A DNA stretch of 64,000 nt from Lineus longissimus (taxonomy: Eukaryota > Nemertea > Pilidiophora > Heteronemertea > Lineidae): positions 9,858,001 through 9,922,000 of the forward strand of contig NC_088317.1 in NCBI RefSeq assembly GCF_910592395.1, read 5' to 3'. The notes under the pieces are model-generated. The model was not told the origin of the DNA. It did not search any database and worked only from the letters and a program-made list of their open reading frames with translations. A program made the position numbers and the translations under genes. Positions 1 to 10,645 of this stretch are shown one piece after another; within the stretch, counting starts at the first letter, position 1; each line of letters starts with the position of its first letter.

Positions 1-1190
1 AGAAGGCGGGCGCTGAGAGTCAAATGCTTGCCCTTTAAAATTTCCCTTGAAATGCTTAAAAAATGGCTCTATATGTCCACTCCATTATGTAGCCAGTTGG
101 CTGTACTGTTGCGACATAGGGTCGTCAGGGGGAAGAATTTCATCCAAAGAACTGGCATGCTCGTGCAACTGGCCGGCAACGAAATTATCTGGGTCTCTTA
201 GCGCAATACTATTTACATCAAAGCTTAGCCGCCGGGAAAAAACGTCCTCAAATTTTGGGCAAAATTGGGCGGGGAGTTGGGCTTTCTGTCCCTTGAGGTT
301 TACCCAGCTTGGCGAGAACCTTGCAGAGCGCGAAGCTGACACCGGATCAAATGGCGTTTTAGTTCCCATGTTGGCACGTTATACGCTCTAAAGCGTTGAC
401 TCTGCAAAACAAATAGAGATTACATTTAGGAAGGACAGAAAGCTCTCAACCCCCCACCCACATGAAAAAGATCACTAGGGAAGTTACCCCGGGTGGAAGT
501 AAAGAGCTAAACAAGGGCGCTATTCCTTGTTATCTGACATGGGTTTAGGAACTCTAGGCTTTGTACTTACGAAACAAGGGACACAAATGCCGGCTTAGAA
601 ATTTTGCTCTTGCCCGCATCGCTGGGAATCGCCCGAAAATTCTAAAATTACGCAAGGGCGAACGGACAGCTCGTAGGGTGACTTTGACGTAAGCTTGCCC
701 AATATATATGTGTGCACTGTCTGGCTTTGGCGATGTAAAATTGTAGAAAATTTTAGAGTTCGAATCAGACTAAAAAATAGTCGAGCGTGACTTCCCCTAT
801 ATAGTCGCCTATCGGCGCGTTCAGAGAGGAACTGCAACGCCCGATTCATCTCTACTGTGCTCACTGGCGAGCCTACGCAAGACTCCCAAGGCGACAGTTA
901 TACATATATCTCATATCTCTGGCTCGAGCACGCCCCCCAATGGTCTGCTACGATGCCGTCCCCCCTAGCCGAGCGAAGAAGCTCCCTAGGGTGACCCGAG
1001 GAAAGATAGATAAAGAGCCGTGTGAGATTCAGGCAAGCCTGAGAGGAAAGACACAAAATACTGTGGTCGAAAATCGGAGAAAAGTAAAATGGACAGGAGG
1101 GGAAGCCAGTCGACCGACCAAGGAGGCGACAAAAGGCTGAATGAGGCCGAACAAAAGGATTTCGCACACTCGTCGATGAAGTCACGTGGG
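1..1190. other. No firm gene; possible degenerate retroelement-like fragment on the minus strand at 1-369
   Basis: Open frames overlap on both strands. On the minus strand 369-85 reads through a phrase ending in a proline/aspartate-rich stretch (ILPPDDP). After a stop, the same frame continues as IEPFFKHFKGNFKG and then a DSQRPP-like tail near position 1. A hydrophobic-basic FKG..FKG phrase followed by D-S-x-x-P-P resembles sequences I associate with DIRS-like invertebrate retroelement polyproteins, but this is recollection of a pattern, not a match. From 370 to 1190 I see nothing recognisable. Confidence 0.2.
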
Positions 1191-1192
1191 GT

Positions 1193-1792
1193 GTATTGGA
1201 GACAGGCCTTGGCTAAGGTTGTTCCATTGGAGACAGGCCTTGGCCAAGGTTGTTCTATTGGAGACAGGTCTTGGTTAAGGTTGTTCAAGTGGAGACAGGC
1301 CTTGGCTAAGGTTGTTCTATTGGGGACAGGGGCTAAGGTTGTTCCATTGGAGACAGGTCTAGGATAAGGTTGTTCCAGTTGGGACAGTCCTTGGTCAAGG
1401 TTAGATGCTACGACCTCAAAGGGGAAATGGAGGAACGGGTTTCCTAAAACATTCGCTAGCCAAACCTCGGACAAGGTTGTTCCCGTTGGGACAGGCCTTG
1501 GCCAAGGTTGTTCTATTGGAGACAGGTCTTGGTCAAGGTTGTTCTATTGGAGACAGGCCTTGGCTAAGGTTGTTCCATTGGAGACAGGCCTTGGCTAAGG
1601 TTGTTCCTGTTGGGACAGGCCTTGGCCAAGGTTGTTCTATTGGAGACAGGTCTTGGTCAAGGTTGTTCAAGTGGAGACAGGCCTTGGCTAAGGTTGTTCT
1701 ATTGGAAACAGGGGCTAAGGTTGTTCCATTGAAGACAGGTCTAGGATAAGGTTGTTCCAGTTGGGACAGTCCTTGGTCAAGGTTAGATGCTA
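1193..1792. repeat. Minisatellite, ~36-39 bp unit (GGAGACAGGCCTTGG...)
   Basis: About fifteen imperfect copies of a unit containing GGAGACAGGCCTTGGC, TAAGGTTGTTC and TATTG or CATTG run head to tail. A higher-order arrangement is visible: the block at about 1290-1425, with the shortened GGGGCTAAGG unit, the CTAGGATAAGG variant and the tail TTAGATGCTACGAC, recurs at about 1660-1800. The array therefore grew partly by duplication of multi-unit blocks. Long open frames in it are by-products of the period. Confidence 0.9.
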
Positions 1793-1800
1793 CGACTTCA

Positions 1801-2165
1801 AAGGTAGGGTCTGCGTTTTATAGTCCCTAGGGTCTTCGTTTTATAGTGGGGTCTGCGTTTTGTAGTCCCTAGGGTCTTCGTTTTATAGTGGGGTCTGCGT
1901 TTTATAGTCCCTAGGGTCTTCGTTTTATAGCAGGGTCTGCGTTTTATAGTCCCTGGGGTCTTCGTTCTATAGTAGGGTCTGCATTTTATAGTCCCTAGGG
2001 TCTTCGTTTTATAGTAAGGTCTTCTTTTTATAGTCCCTAGGGTCTTCATTTTTATAGTAGGGTCTGCGTTTTATAGTCCCTAGGGTCTTCGTTTTATAGT
2101 ATGGTCTGCGTTTTATAGTCCCTAGGGTCTTCGTTTTATAGTAGGGTCTGCGTTTTATAGTTCTT
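1801..2165. repeat. Minisatellite, 42-bp unit (CTGCGTTTTATAGTCCCTAGGG...)
   Basis: Roughly nine copies of a 42-bp unit made of two related halves: GTCTGCGTTTTATAGTCCC and TAGGGTCTTCGTTTTATAGT. The array abuts the preceding minisatellite with almost no spacer. It decays into short TTAGGTCTTAGATC repeats at 2160-2205. The period is a multiple of three, which creates a spurious 14-residue repeat frame on the minus strand. Confidence 0.9.
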
Positions 2166-2215
2166 AGGATCTTAGGTCTTAGATCTTAGGTCTAAGGTCT
2201 TCGTTTTATAGACAC

Positions 2216-2960
2216 CCGGTCAGAGATAACCACTTTTCTTCTGTATTCTGGTGTTCATGAAATAGCCCCAATATAGGGTCTGCGGACGTGCCGGTATTTT
2301 TTCCCACGGTTCCAACCAAGTCAATTATTTTGGGTCATTTATAACATTACGCATCATTTCATGCCATTTTAAGTAACAGAAAGGTTGTTTTCTAAAAAAT
2401 TCAACATTCATCAATATTGGATGTATGTGGGGTATGGAACACAAGCGGTTAACTAGGTTTTTCCCGGCAATTGTGCCAAATGCTGTTTTTTCATCAAATT
2501 ATCCCATATAATTGATGAATACCAATCAACAAGCTCGGACATAACCAATATTCTTCAGTATTCTGGTGTTCATGAAATAGCCCCAATATAGGGTCTGCGG
2601 ACGTGCCGGTATTTTTTCCCACGGTTCCAACCAAATCAATTATTTTGGGTCACTTATAACATTACGCAACATTTCATGCCATTTTAGGTAGCAGAAAGGT
2701 GATTTTCTAAAAAATTCAACATTCATCAATATTGGATGTATGTGGGTTATGGAAAACAAGGGGTTGACTAGGTCCCCCCCCCCCCAAGAATTGTGCCGAA
2801 TAGTGCGGAATGCTGTTTTTTCATCAAATTATCCAATTTATTGATGAATACCAATCAACAAGGTCAGAGATAACCACTTTTCTTCAATATTCTGGTGTTC
2901 ATGAAATAGCCCCAATATAGGGTATGCGGACGTGCCGGTATTTTTTCACGCGGTTTTAAG
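2216..2960. repeat. Long tandem repeat, ~315-328 bp unit, about 2.3 copies
   Basis: Three starts of the same unit are visible at about 2219, 2533 and 2861. Each contains TATTCTGGTGTTCATGAAAT, the phrase GGGTCTGCGGACGTGCCGG (GGGTATGCGG in the third), a TTTTTTCCCACGG stretch and a region ending TTGATGAATACCAATCAAC. The third copy stops at about 2957. The unit length and A/T-rich content resemble a satellite fragment. A poly-C run interrupts the second copy near 2767. Confidence 0.9.
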
Positions 2961-4251
2961 GGCGAGGCTATATCCCTAGTATTTGGAGGACGCTTATAAA
3001 TAGATTATCGGGGAATACCTTATGACGTCAGAAATGGGGATTTCCAGACAGACTGGTTTCTTTGGGCGGCTAAGTTTTCTAAATTTTCTGACCAGTATTA
3101 AGGGAGATATTGCATAATTTCACTTTTAACGTTTGGCCCCCTGGTGGCCAAACCATGCATCGAACCGGACCGAAACTTGGTCTCCAAAGTGCCACTACAT
3201 ACATTGTAAGGCATGTGGGGGGGGGGGGGGGCAGATGAACGTCCCTTTAGATTGTACACGTAAATTCGTAAATGTAACAAACCTCCAACAACAGCTTGTG
3301 GAAACCTCCTAATATTACACCACTGCATGTTCATAGTGACTTTCCTGGTTTTTCTACTTTGCAATGGGGATAGCAAACCGGGTGCGGGGCTAATGGAGAG
3401 TCCCCACGATCCGTTTGTAGACTTAACAGCTGATTTTGCCATATTAAGACAGATTTCTATCGCTAACAGGGATAGGCAATTACTTGCGTTGCTATATATA
3501 TCTTATACACAAAGCATTGGATTCATACTTAATACTTGATTGGAAAAAAACCCATTCCTACCTGAGGTGTAACCGATGTCGCTTTTTCCCGCTCCTAAGG
3601 AAAATGTCGTATCATTTGAGACACAGGGGTTTTTCTTGTACTCTTTTTTCTTCTGGTTTGCATCCTGGTAAAAGTGAAAAATTATCGTATAAGTGACACA
3701 ATGGTTTCAGGTAAAAGTGTTCTAGATTTGGAGTAAGGGCGATTGAATCTTGTATTCACAGCATTTACTACTAGTATTGGATAAATGGTACTCACAAATG
3801 AACATGCAATGACCCCCCCCCCCCCCGAAAGAGCAAGTTTTGCAAATCCCTTTTTTTCAGAATCCAGTTATTCAAGTTCTCATCACTCCATGTTCCCAGA
3901 TTTTATTGATGAAGGCCACGCTTGCTCAAGGGTTAGAACATTTGTTAGCGTTGCGGGGCTTGGTCAACCTTCTGTTACAAAGTCATATCGTAAAGAATGA
4001 AGAACGTTGGATTGGTGATCAGTCGAGTTGTCCCTAACGATTGCCTCAGGTTGACCGATATGCACAATGCTGATGATGCTTAGATTACGCAATCACCGGT
4101 GAGTCTGAAGTACTGCAGCTATACCTTATACAAACTATGTTGGCATGATGCCTTTCTCAACACCTCGCAATGTCTTTATGGCCCTTCTCTTCAGTCTGCT
4201 ATAGAATCTTTCAAAATATCCTGCTAGTAGTTGAGATAAAATGACACATAC
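2961..4251. other. No gene recognised; contains a dispersed-repeat fragment and G/C homopolymers
   Basis: At about 3095-3190 the sequence GAGATATTGCA... TTTGGCCCCCTGGTGGCCAAA followed by a GAACCGGACCGAAA phrase matches the cassette repeated five times at 60605-62030, so this is a solitary piece of that family. Homopolymer runs occur near 3218-3231 (G) and 3812-3825 (C). Short open frames here show no domain signatures. Confidence 0.6.
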
Positions 4252-4453
4252 CGATGATTTCCTCCAGGGTAAATCTCCCACTCCGTAGTCGTAAAGTAGT
4301 TGTTCTCCTACGGCAATATCCCTTTTAGCAAATAAGAGAAGACGTGGAGAACCCTGCGAATCTGCAATTTTCTTCATGGTACAATTGTCTCTTCCTTTCC
4401 ATCCGTCGTTAACAAGACGGCCAAGTCTTCCATCATCGCGGGTTGCATCCACG
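4252..4453 (-). CDS. Exon encoding the C-terminal half of a KMT5A-like SET domain
   Basis: SET-domain proteins of this type transfer methyl groups from S-adenosylmethionine to lysine, classically histone H4 K20 for KMT5A. The exon reads VDATRDDGRLGRLVND, then ten residues later CTMKKI, then SPRLLLFAKRDIAVGEQLLY and DYGVGDLPWRK. This follows the family order: DATR..GRLGRLVN, then L.LFA.RDI..GE.LLYDYG with the catalytic-core tyrosine kept. The usual NHS is VND, a variant I associate with KMT5A-like paralogues. The exon opens after a pyrimidine-rich acceptor (TTTTTCCTTCAG at about 4454-4465) and closes at a strong donor (TCG|GTATGT, 4252/4251), so it is a spliced internal exon. I did not find the preceding exon with the N-terminal half of SET. 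It may be part of the same gene as the exon at 26068-26196, or a separate copy or fragment. Confidence 0.7.
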
Positions 4454-7400
4454 CTGAAGGAAAAAGTTCTGGCTAAGCAGGATATTGACAGGAAGTTGCT
4501 TAAACAGTTAGATGCAATGCTGTATCAGGAATATTTTGTTGGTTTACATGATTGTATATCCGTCTCAGTAATCAAATGCAATTTACATACCATCAATTTA
4601 CATACGATCTGGTTGGCCATACCATAACAGGCGCGCCTGTATGATTTAAAGGGCTTTTTGAATTATAAAAGCCTGTTTAGTAAGATGTACCACTTTGCAA
4701 TAAGGAGAGAAATGCAAGAGAAAAATGAATATTTAGGTACTATCAGATGACTCTTGCACAAACCAAGCCTTTGCACACAATGTAGCTTTGTGGGTCACTG
4801 GCATACCTAACCCTTTTTTTTAAACTGTGCTGAGAGACAACAGGCTAAAACATACTGCTGTATTATACATTTTGAATGCATGTACACATAAACCGATCAA
4901 ACTTTTTTAATAATTCATGCATTTCTTTTCCAGGGTGGTCTGTAGAGGGTACAAAGAGATACCTTGGCGTCCACTCACCATAGAGTTTTGGTTCCGTATT
5001 TGAAGTAGAACATGAAAGATCCCACGTTATTTCTCCCATTGTAAAGCTCCTCTCGTTCATTCGCTTCTGCCTCCCCAATAAGTTCTCCACAGTAAGGGAG
5101 AAGGAAGCTGCCTTTACGATGTTCCTTTGTGGCAAACACCCCCCAACCTGAAAGGATACCGAGTCATTACTGTCCTGTGGATGTGGAAAAATATTGTGTC
5201 ATACATGTTTTTCGTCGCTGATCTGGAAAACGTTATATCCCTGCTCGCTTGCGCTCTTAATAGTAGAGCTTACGATTACAGTTCGGTTTGATTTGTATAG
5301 CTGTAACCTCTCCTGTATGGAGGATACAACTGTTTGAAACGTCCGAGTATCGACTTGAGGGTGCCGTGTACAAAATAAACTCTCGTTTGCAAGGTTTGTG
5401 TTCCTGATATTTCATACTTGAAATTATATTTACTAGTTAGTTCATACATATCCTTTAAAAAATCCTTATATTTCACAGCGTGACCTTTTCTAGGGAACTG
5501 TGATCAGTGTTATTTGCCCAATGAAAACGCCTCGTGATTGATGTGTCGAGTTTGGGCACAAGGCACGGATTGGTACAGAATCCGAGAATGTTCTTTTAAA
5601 TCTAAACTTAATATTCATACCGTGGTTTGTTTGGGAAGGTCCGTTGTTCTTAATCGAAAATGGCTGTGACTTAATTTTTAAGCTACATATAAAACTGGAC
5701 GTTTGAATACTGACTTTTGATATTTGGATGAGCCTTCTTTGCCTTTGTAGGCCGATTAGACATCTCTCGTTACGTCACGTTTTTACCTTATTCGCAACAC
5801 AGGCTCCCCCTCAAAAGCGCTTTGGCCGACCCAAAGAACTCACGTGTCCAAGGGTGATACACTTGACAGGACGGACCAGTGAAAATCCATCTATATTACT
5901 CGGTCAGCTAGTTTTCAGTTCATTAACCAATACAGTTTAGTGAAATAACACGGGCCGTGATTTGTGTTAGTGAGCGAATACTTCAAGTTCAATAAGCAGA
6001 ACATTAAATGTATCTTAGCTTGCAGTATAACTGGACGCTAACTCTGCTGTATGCCAGTTGGCAGCGAGAGTTTCCCGTTTATCGTTGATCGTCCGTGGTA
6101 TCTTCGGCCGCCACTAGCCTGTCCCTTTCCAAATGTTGTAAGATAGCGCAACATCCGAGACGTGTCTGAGCTTGACCAATCATTGATCCAACACTGGATG
6201 CTAGGGAGCGTAAGTTCGTTTAAGAATGGCAATGGCAGCAATAAACATGCGCTCAAAATCACGAATCATTTTAGCACTCCCTACTTGTATTATAACGTCA
6301 GAATTTTTTTAAAAAGGGCACCAATCTATGTCTATGGGGGCTGCCATTTTGCAATCAGGTGACCCCAATACGCCAGCTTATTGACTAAAATGCTATGGCC
6401 GCCAACTCCGGCATTTGGGTTTTGCCAGTTCATGAATCGATGTTCAAACGTGAGCAATGCTATTTTTACGTAGGCCTAGTTTTACCAGATATTCATTCTT
6501 ATACATGTACTGGGACTCTGATTTGGCCAAATTGTGGGGACATTCAGGATGTGGAAACACAGTTTTGTGGGGACATTAGTCCACAATCAAATCTAACATA
6601 GGCTTCGTGCAAGTTGAAATGAAACCCAAATTGGAATCTGGTCGCGCTTATCCCGTGCTATGCATGTAATCAATTGCTTTATTTTGGGTATTTTTAAAAC
6701 GTCCAATGATTAGGAGCACACCATTATGGCATACACTACGGACATAAGCGGTACGGCCTCGTCCCATCGCCCATATCCACTACGACTAGTCGTAACTATT
6801 GCCGAGGATTTCATTTCTATCGGCCATCAACAATAACAACGAACTGGCAGGATGCCAACCAGTGGCTTTCATAAGTCGGCGGGCACCCCCCCCCCCCCCC
6901 CATGTGAATACATACGTATTCACCCTTTCGGCAGTTCAAACAGCGACATAAAACGAAGAAAACTTCCTTACCGCCGCTGAAAACTATTCCTTATTGACAA
7001 GATATTAAGCATTCATTTCAGCATAAAAGATACATTAGGAGTTCGTTGTGTATTTTACCAGAAAATCTTCAAATCGATAAAAAGATGGTGGCAAAACATG
7101 TGCGATATGAAATATGCTAATCAGTGAGACGACCTATTATTGACCTTGTCCATTTGAAGCGTTTTGATTCGGTGACAGAAAACACCCCAAAAGTTTACTA
7201 TCCTCGATGCCCATTGGCTATTCATCCATCCTCACCAAAACCCGCGATAAGGGTCAGTCGTTAAGAGGACCAGCTTAAGTTGACGCAGACGGCTGCCCAG
7301 GGAGTCTATTATTGCAAAGATGCACTTGGTGTCTTAATAAAACATGGATGATGATGGTGCCAAAATGTCCTGGAACTTTCAGTACTTGATTCCTTTGAAA

Positions 7401-8635
7401 TTCCCTTGGGCCGGTTTTTTTGGCTAAACACGAATGGTCAGTGTTAATTCCCATAAATAACGAAACAACATGTTTTCCTAACACCTACATCAACTCTTAA
7501 AGCCTAAATGTAGTCCGTTTTCCATGACATCAACCAAACAAGCACCAATGAAATCACATATCAGAATATTACCGAAAAGGTGTTCAGTCCCTTCAAGCGC
7601 CCAGAGCAAGAAGTTGCAACCGCTTCTGAGGTCAAAAGTAGGACCGTGAACGCTGTCATTTACGAAGTCAAAACAGTCCAATGTGGGTTTGGATACTTCA
7701 GGTAAGATGTTTACAGTGTCATCTCTTGACTATCGTAATCTCAAAAAATAAAAGAACTGCCGAATATATCTGATCTGAGGAATTTGCACGCAATTCTTCA
7801 CAAAGAAATGGAAAAAGAAGAAGGCTATTGGAGGTCTATAAAACCATTTTAGAATATTTGCAACCCACTTAATTGAGGTACGTGTATACTTAGATTTTCT
7901 CACTTTGACCTATGTGAAAAAGAAAGTTTTACATGGTTTAACCCAATATACCTACGTACAGCAGTGACTCCGAACTGCCAGTGATTCAGCTAATTTTGAA
8001 TAATTTATCGACGATTAACAAAACTCTTCAGTAACAGACATGATGGAGAAGGCCGTTCCAAGGGATCCAATGAATATGCCTGGGTGTATCGAGGACTGAC
8101 AATCAGTAATGGTTGGTATGCCTGTTATATACTGTGGAGACGCTAAAGTCGGTTGAAGAGTGCCTGTTGAAAAAGTCTTAATTACGTGTAATATGCCTAC
8201 TGGACCAAAACCGGCTTAATAGAGTTGACACAGTATATAGCAGAGCTAGTAACTTCGATGATTCTAGTTACCACCAAAACCTCCGAATGGTAATTATATG
8301 TTCTTCACACTGATGCCCCCCCCCCCTTCCCCACGGCAGCCAATCTCTCTTAGTTTGGCATAGACATACACAGTGGTTAAAATAAGAACTGGCAACTACA
8401 AATAATGCCACCTGGTGTCAGATCCTAGCTATCGCCGTGACCTTTGGACCCCCTTCCGATGGCTTGGTTGCAAATCACAATATAATGTATACATTTTAAC
8501 TAAATATCACAGCAATACAATCAAATAGTATCAAATAAGCCTGAAAGCGTTCACTAAATATAAAACTTTAAACATTTTATAATTCTCCCCCCCCCCCACC
8601 ATCCAGCAATGTGATATGAAGACGGGTTACATTTA
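4454..8635. other. No gene recognised
   Basis: About 4.2 kb without a supported gene. Minus-strand open stretches at 4863-5135 and 5276-5476 could be exons of the neighbouring SET gene, but I see no domain motif or convincing pair of splice sites. Poly-C runs occur near 6887-6900, 8324-8331 and 8587-8595. No clear terminal inverted repeats were seen. Confidence 0.5.
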
Positions 8636-9715
8636 TCAAGCAGTAAGCAAACTTCTGAGCATAGTGGCCACGGTATCGGCACTTGGGCGCCTCCCAACAA
8701 TATGATTACGGCAGGAACTGGATATGGAGGCGAGTGGGGCAATCTTGCAATGACAACCAACTGATCTGATCAGTCGTCCAAAAGAATACACATCTGACAA
8801 TGTAGTCTGGGGCTGTCCATTACCCTCGCGTAATTCCCAAGCAATGTGATTATGTTTCTCTCTGTACATTTTTCTTTGGCAATCTGTAAGGAAATATCTC
8901 CTCGGGTTGGACTGCAGTGTTGCACACCCAAAATCAATGATCTTAATTCCTGGCACACCAGAACGTTGAGTAACCAAAACGTTGTTTTCATGGAGATCAT
9001 TATGAATGATACCTTTACTATGGATAAAAGCTAGGCCATCACCAACCTCTGCAAGTACATTCACCCATATCTCGAAAGTGAAAGAATGCTTTTTTAGATG
9101 ATAATTCAGTGTGCAATTTTCTATTGAAACTAATTCAATGACGATAGCATTCGCCCCCATCATCCCGTACAAATAGGGTATAGCTGCGTGCCCCCCTTGC
9201 AGATGATGAAGCACTTTCGCCTCTTTCAGGAGATCTCCCGACTTTGCCCGTTTTACAGCAACAAGTGGTCCCCCAGCAATAAACAAGCACTTGGCAATGA
9301 ATACCTTGCCATACGCTCCAGCCCACTGCGAATATTTAACATCTACAAGAGTGCTAGAAATCTGCCGAGGGGATGTCAGGATAACTTTATGTATGGCAGA
9401 TTCTGCGTCTTTACGACTCCTTTCATGCTTTTGATTGACAGCCGTAGTTGCTGTGAGAATACTGAACTTCGGATGGGAGTGGAATGATGACGATCGTAAA
9501 TCTAGTGTTTTGCAATTACCATAACTAATGGCATTTGAAAATGAAGCATTAACACTTGCGGGCTTGGCTTGAGGGACTGAGCATGTTGTCTTGAATTTAA
9601 ATTCTAGTTCATGATTTTTGAGCAAAATATCTTCGATAAGTTTTTGTTTGCGTCTATTGCGATTCACACGTTGGCGTTTGTTTGCTCTGGCCTTTCTCGA
9701 TCGACGATTTTCCAT
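8636..9715 (-). CDS. Divergent protein kinase, 359 aa, single large coding exon
   Basis: The frame encodes a basic N-terminal region of about 125 residues (first 27 very rich in Arg/Lys/Asn) followed by a protein-kinase fold. Visible motifs are a degenerate glycine loop WAGAYGKVF (131-139), the ATP-binding lysine in LVAVKRA (K155), a helix-C glutamate (E165), the catalytic loop IIHNDLHENNVLV (237-248; D240, N245), DFG (261-263), IAWEL in the APE position (291-295) and SDVYSFG (307-313). HND replaces HRD and the activation segment is short, so this is an atypical but probably active kinase. The substrate cannot be inferred. The first ATG at 9715 is chosen because the frame upstream has no other ATG. 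A good 3' splice site (TTTTCTGTCTGTTGCAG) ends just above 9741, making the preceding bases a 5' UTR behind an upstream intron. No decay is visible. Confidence 0.85.
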   Translation of the reverse strand: MENRRSRKARANKRQRVNRNRRKQKLIEDILLKNHELEFKFKTTCSVPQAKPASVNASFSNAISYGNCKTLDLRSSSFHSHPKFSILTATTAVNQKHERSRKDAESAIHKVILTSPRQISSTLVDVKYSQWAGAYGKVFIAKCLFIAGGPLVAVKRAKSGDLLKEAKVLHHLQGGHAAIPYLYGMMGANAIVIELVSIENCTLNYHLKKHSFTFEIWVNVLAEVGDGLAFIHSKGIIHNDLHENNVLVTQRSGVPGIKIIDFGCATLQSNPRRYFLTDCQRKMYREKHNHIAWELREGNGQPQTTLSDVYSFGRLIRSVGCHCKIAPLASISSSCRNHIVGRRPSADTVATMLRSLLTA

Positions 9716-10076
9716 GTTATTTGAACGGATCCCCAATTTCCCTGCAACAGACAGAAAACACCTTGTTCGATACCTGAATCTTACATCACACTCACAGAGT
9801 TTTCAAAACACCGCCTATCAGAATGACCCCATATTACCTTGAATTAAATGTTATTTCCTGGCGACCTTAGTGAGAGGTTCTTGTACATGCTACCTGGATG
9901 AGTCATCACCTCAACCCAGGGTTCGAAAGTTGGGCCTTTAAAGGGGCACCTGGAGTATAGGGTGGGAGGAGATGGTAACATGCAAATGTCTGCCAGTTAC
10001 CATCATGTGAAGAGCTCCTGGACTTTGAACAATGTTTTCCAAAGTTTCCAAAGCATAATCTGATCAGATTTGATTG
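9716..10076. other. 5' UTR/intron of the kinase gene and unassigned flank
   Basis: The minus-strand acceptor CTGTTGCAG|G lies at about 9742-9750. The rest, up to the left AAATT target duplication of the LTR element, has no recognisable coding content. It is the left genomic flank of BEL element A. Confidence 0.5.
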
Positions 10077-10081
10077 AAATT

Positions 10082-10353
10082 TGTCAGATATTGCATATGG
10101 TACCACCCAGAGCTTCGTTGCCAGAATCTACATCTGTTTTAGATTAACCCGGGGCCACGGGTAGCGCTAGATTAGGACTTTCTCACGTTCGCAGTTTGCT
10201 TTGATGTCTGTAATATGCCACATTTGTGGGAAAATAAAGATATGATGATTCAGTTGTTAGTATGAAACCATCGTGTTTAGTTCGCCATCAGATCTGCGAT
10301 CGCTGCAACTCCCATTTAGTAAATGTGTAGGAATCATCTTGCCATTTATGACA
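10082..10353 (+). mobile_element. Complete 272-bp LTR of BEL element A (left copy, flanked by AAATT on both sides)
   Basis: The LTR starts TGTCAGATATTGC and ends ATTTATGACA, with an AATAAA signal at 10233-10238. It is identical to the LTR at 23144-23415. AAATT lies immediately before it (10077-10081) and immediately after it (10354-10358). By itself this copy looks like a solo LTR with its own target duplication, not a 5' LTR joined to an internal region. Confidence 0.9.
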
Positions 10354-10515
10354 AAATTCGTCATGTAAACTGATGAATATTATAGAAAGCCAAGGTATGA
10401 AAATCAACTTTAAGAAATATCTATGTAATGAGATCATAGAACATTTTTATGTGTCACTGGTACAAACTGTGAAGTTGAATTTCCAACCTTTTTAATCTGA
10501 TTGGCTAGTAACTCC
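10354..10515. repeat. Duplicate of the right genomic flank of element A
   Basis: 10354-10513 is identical to 23416-23575, the DNA that follows the right-hand LTR. Together with the LTR this gives a 432-bp exact duplication (10082-10513 and 23144-23575). The copy ends at TAACT and is followed by two unexplained C bases before a partial LTR begins at 10516. See the findings for the allele-join interpretation. Confidence 0.9.
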
Positions 10516-10568
10516 CGCTGCAACTCCCATTTAGTAAATGTGTAGGAATCATCTTGCCATTTATGACA
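10516..10568 (+). mobile_element. Truncated 5' LTR (last 53 bp) of BEL element A
   Basis: The 53 bases starting CGCTGCAACTCCC and ending TTATGACA equal the last 53 bases of the 272-bp LTR (10301-10353). They lie directly before the primer-binding site, so this is the retained 3' end of the true 5' LTR of element A. The first ~219 bp are missing. Confidence 0.9.
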
Positions 10569-10585
10569 TGGTGCCGTGACCAGGA
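10569..10585 (+). other. Primer-binding site of BEL element A
   Basis: TGGTGCCGTGACCAGGA begins exactly after the LTR end. A TGG start is expected for pairing with the 3' CCA end of a primer tRNA. The following leader (10586-10645) has direct repeats of CAACACAACGCAACGAGTA. Confidence 0.75.
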
Positions 10586-10645
10586 TTACACGCAACGACT
10601 ACAACACAACGCAACGAGTACAACACAACGCAACGAGTAACCACG

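Noticed and set aside
1089-2049. Long open frames on both strands in the minisatellites (repeating peptides such as KTLGTIKRRP)
   Set aside because: They exist because the repeat periods are near multiples of three; no codon bias, start context or splice context supports them.
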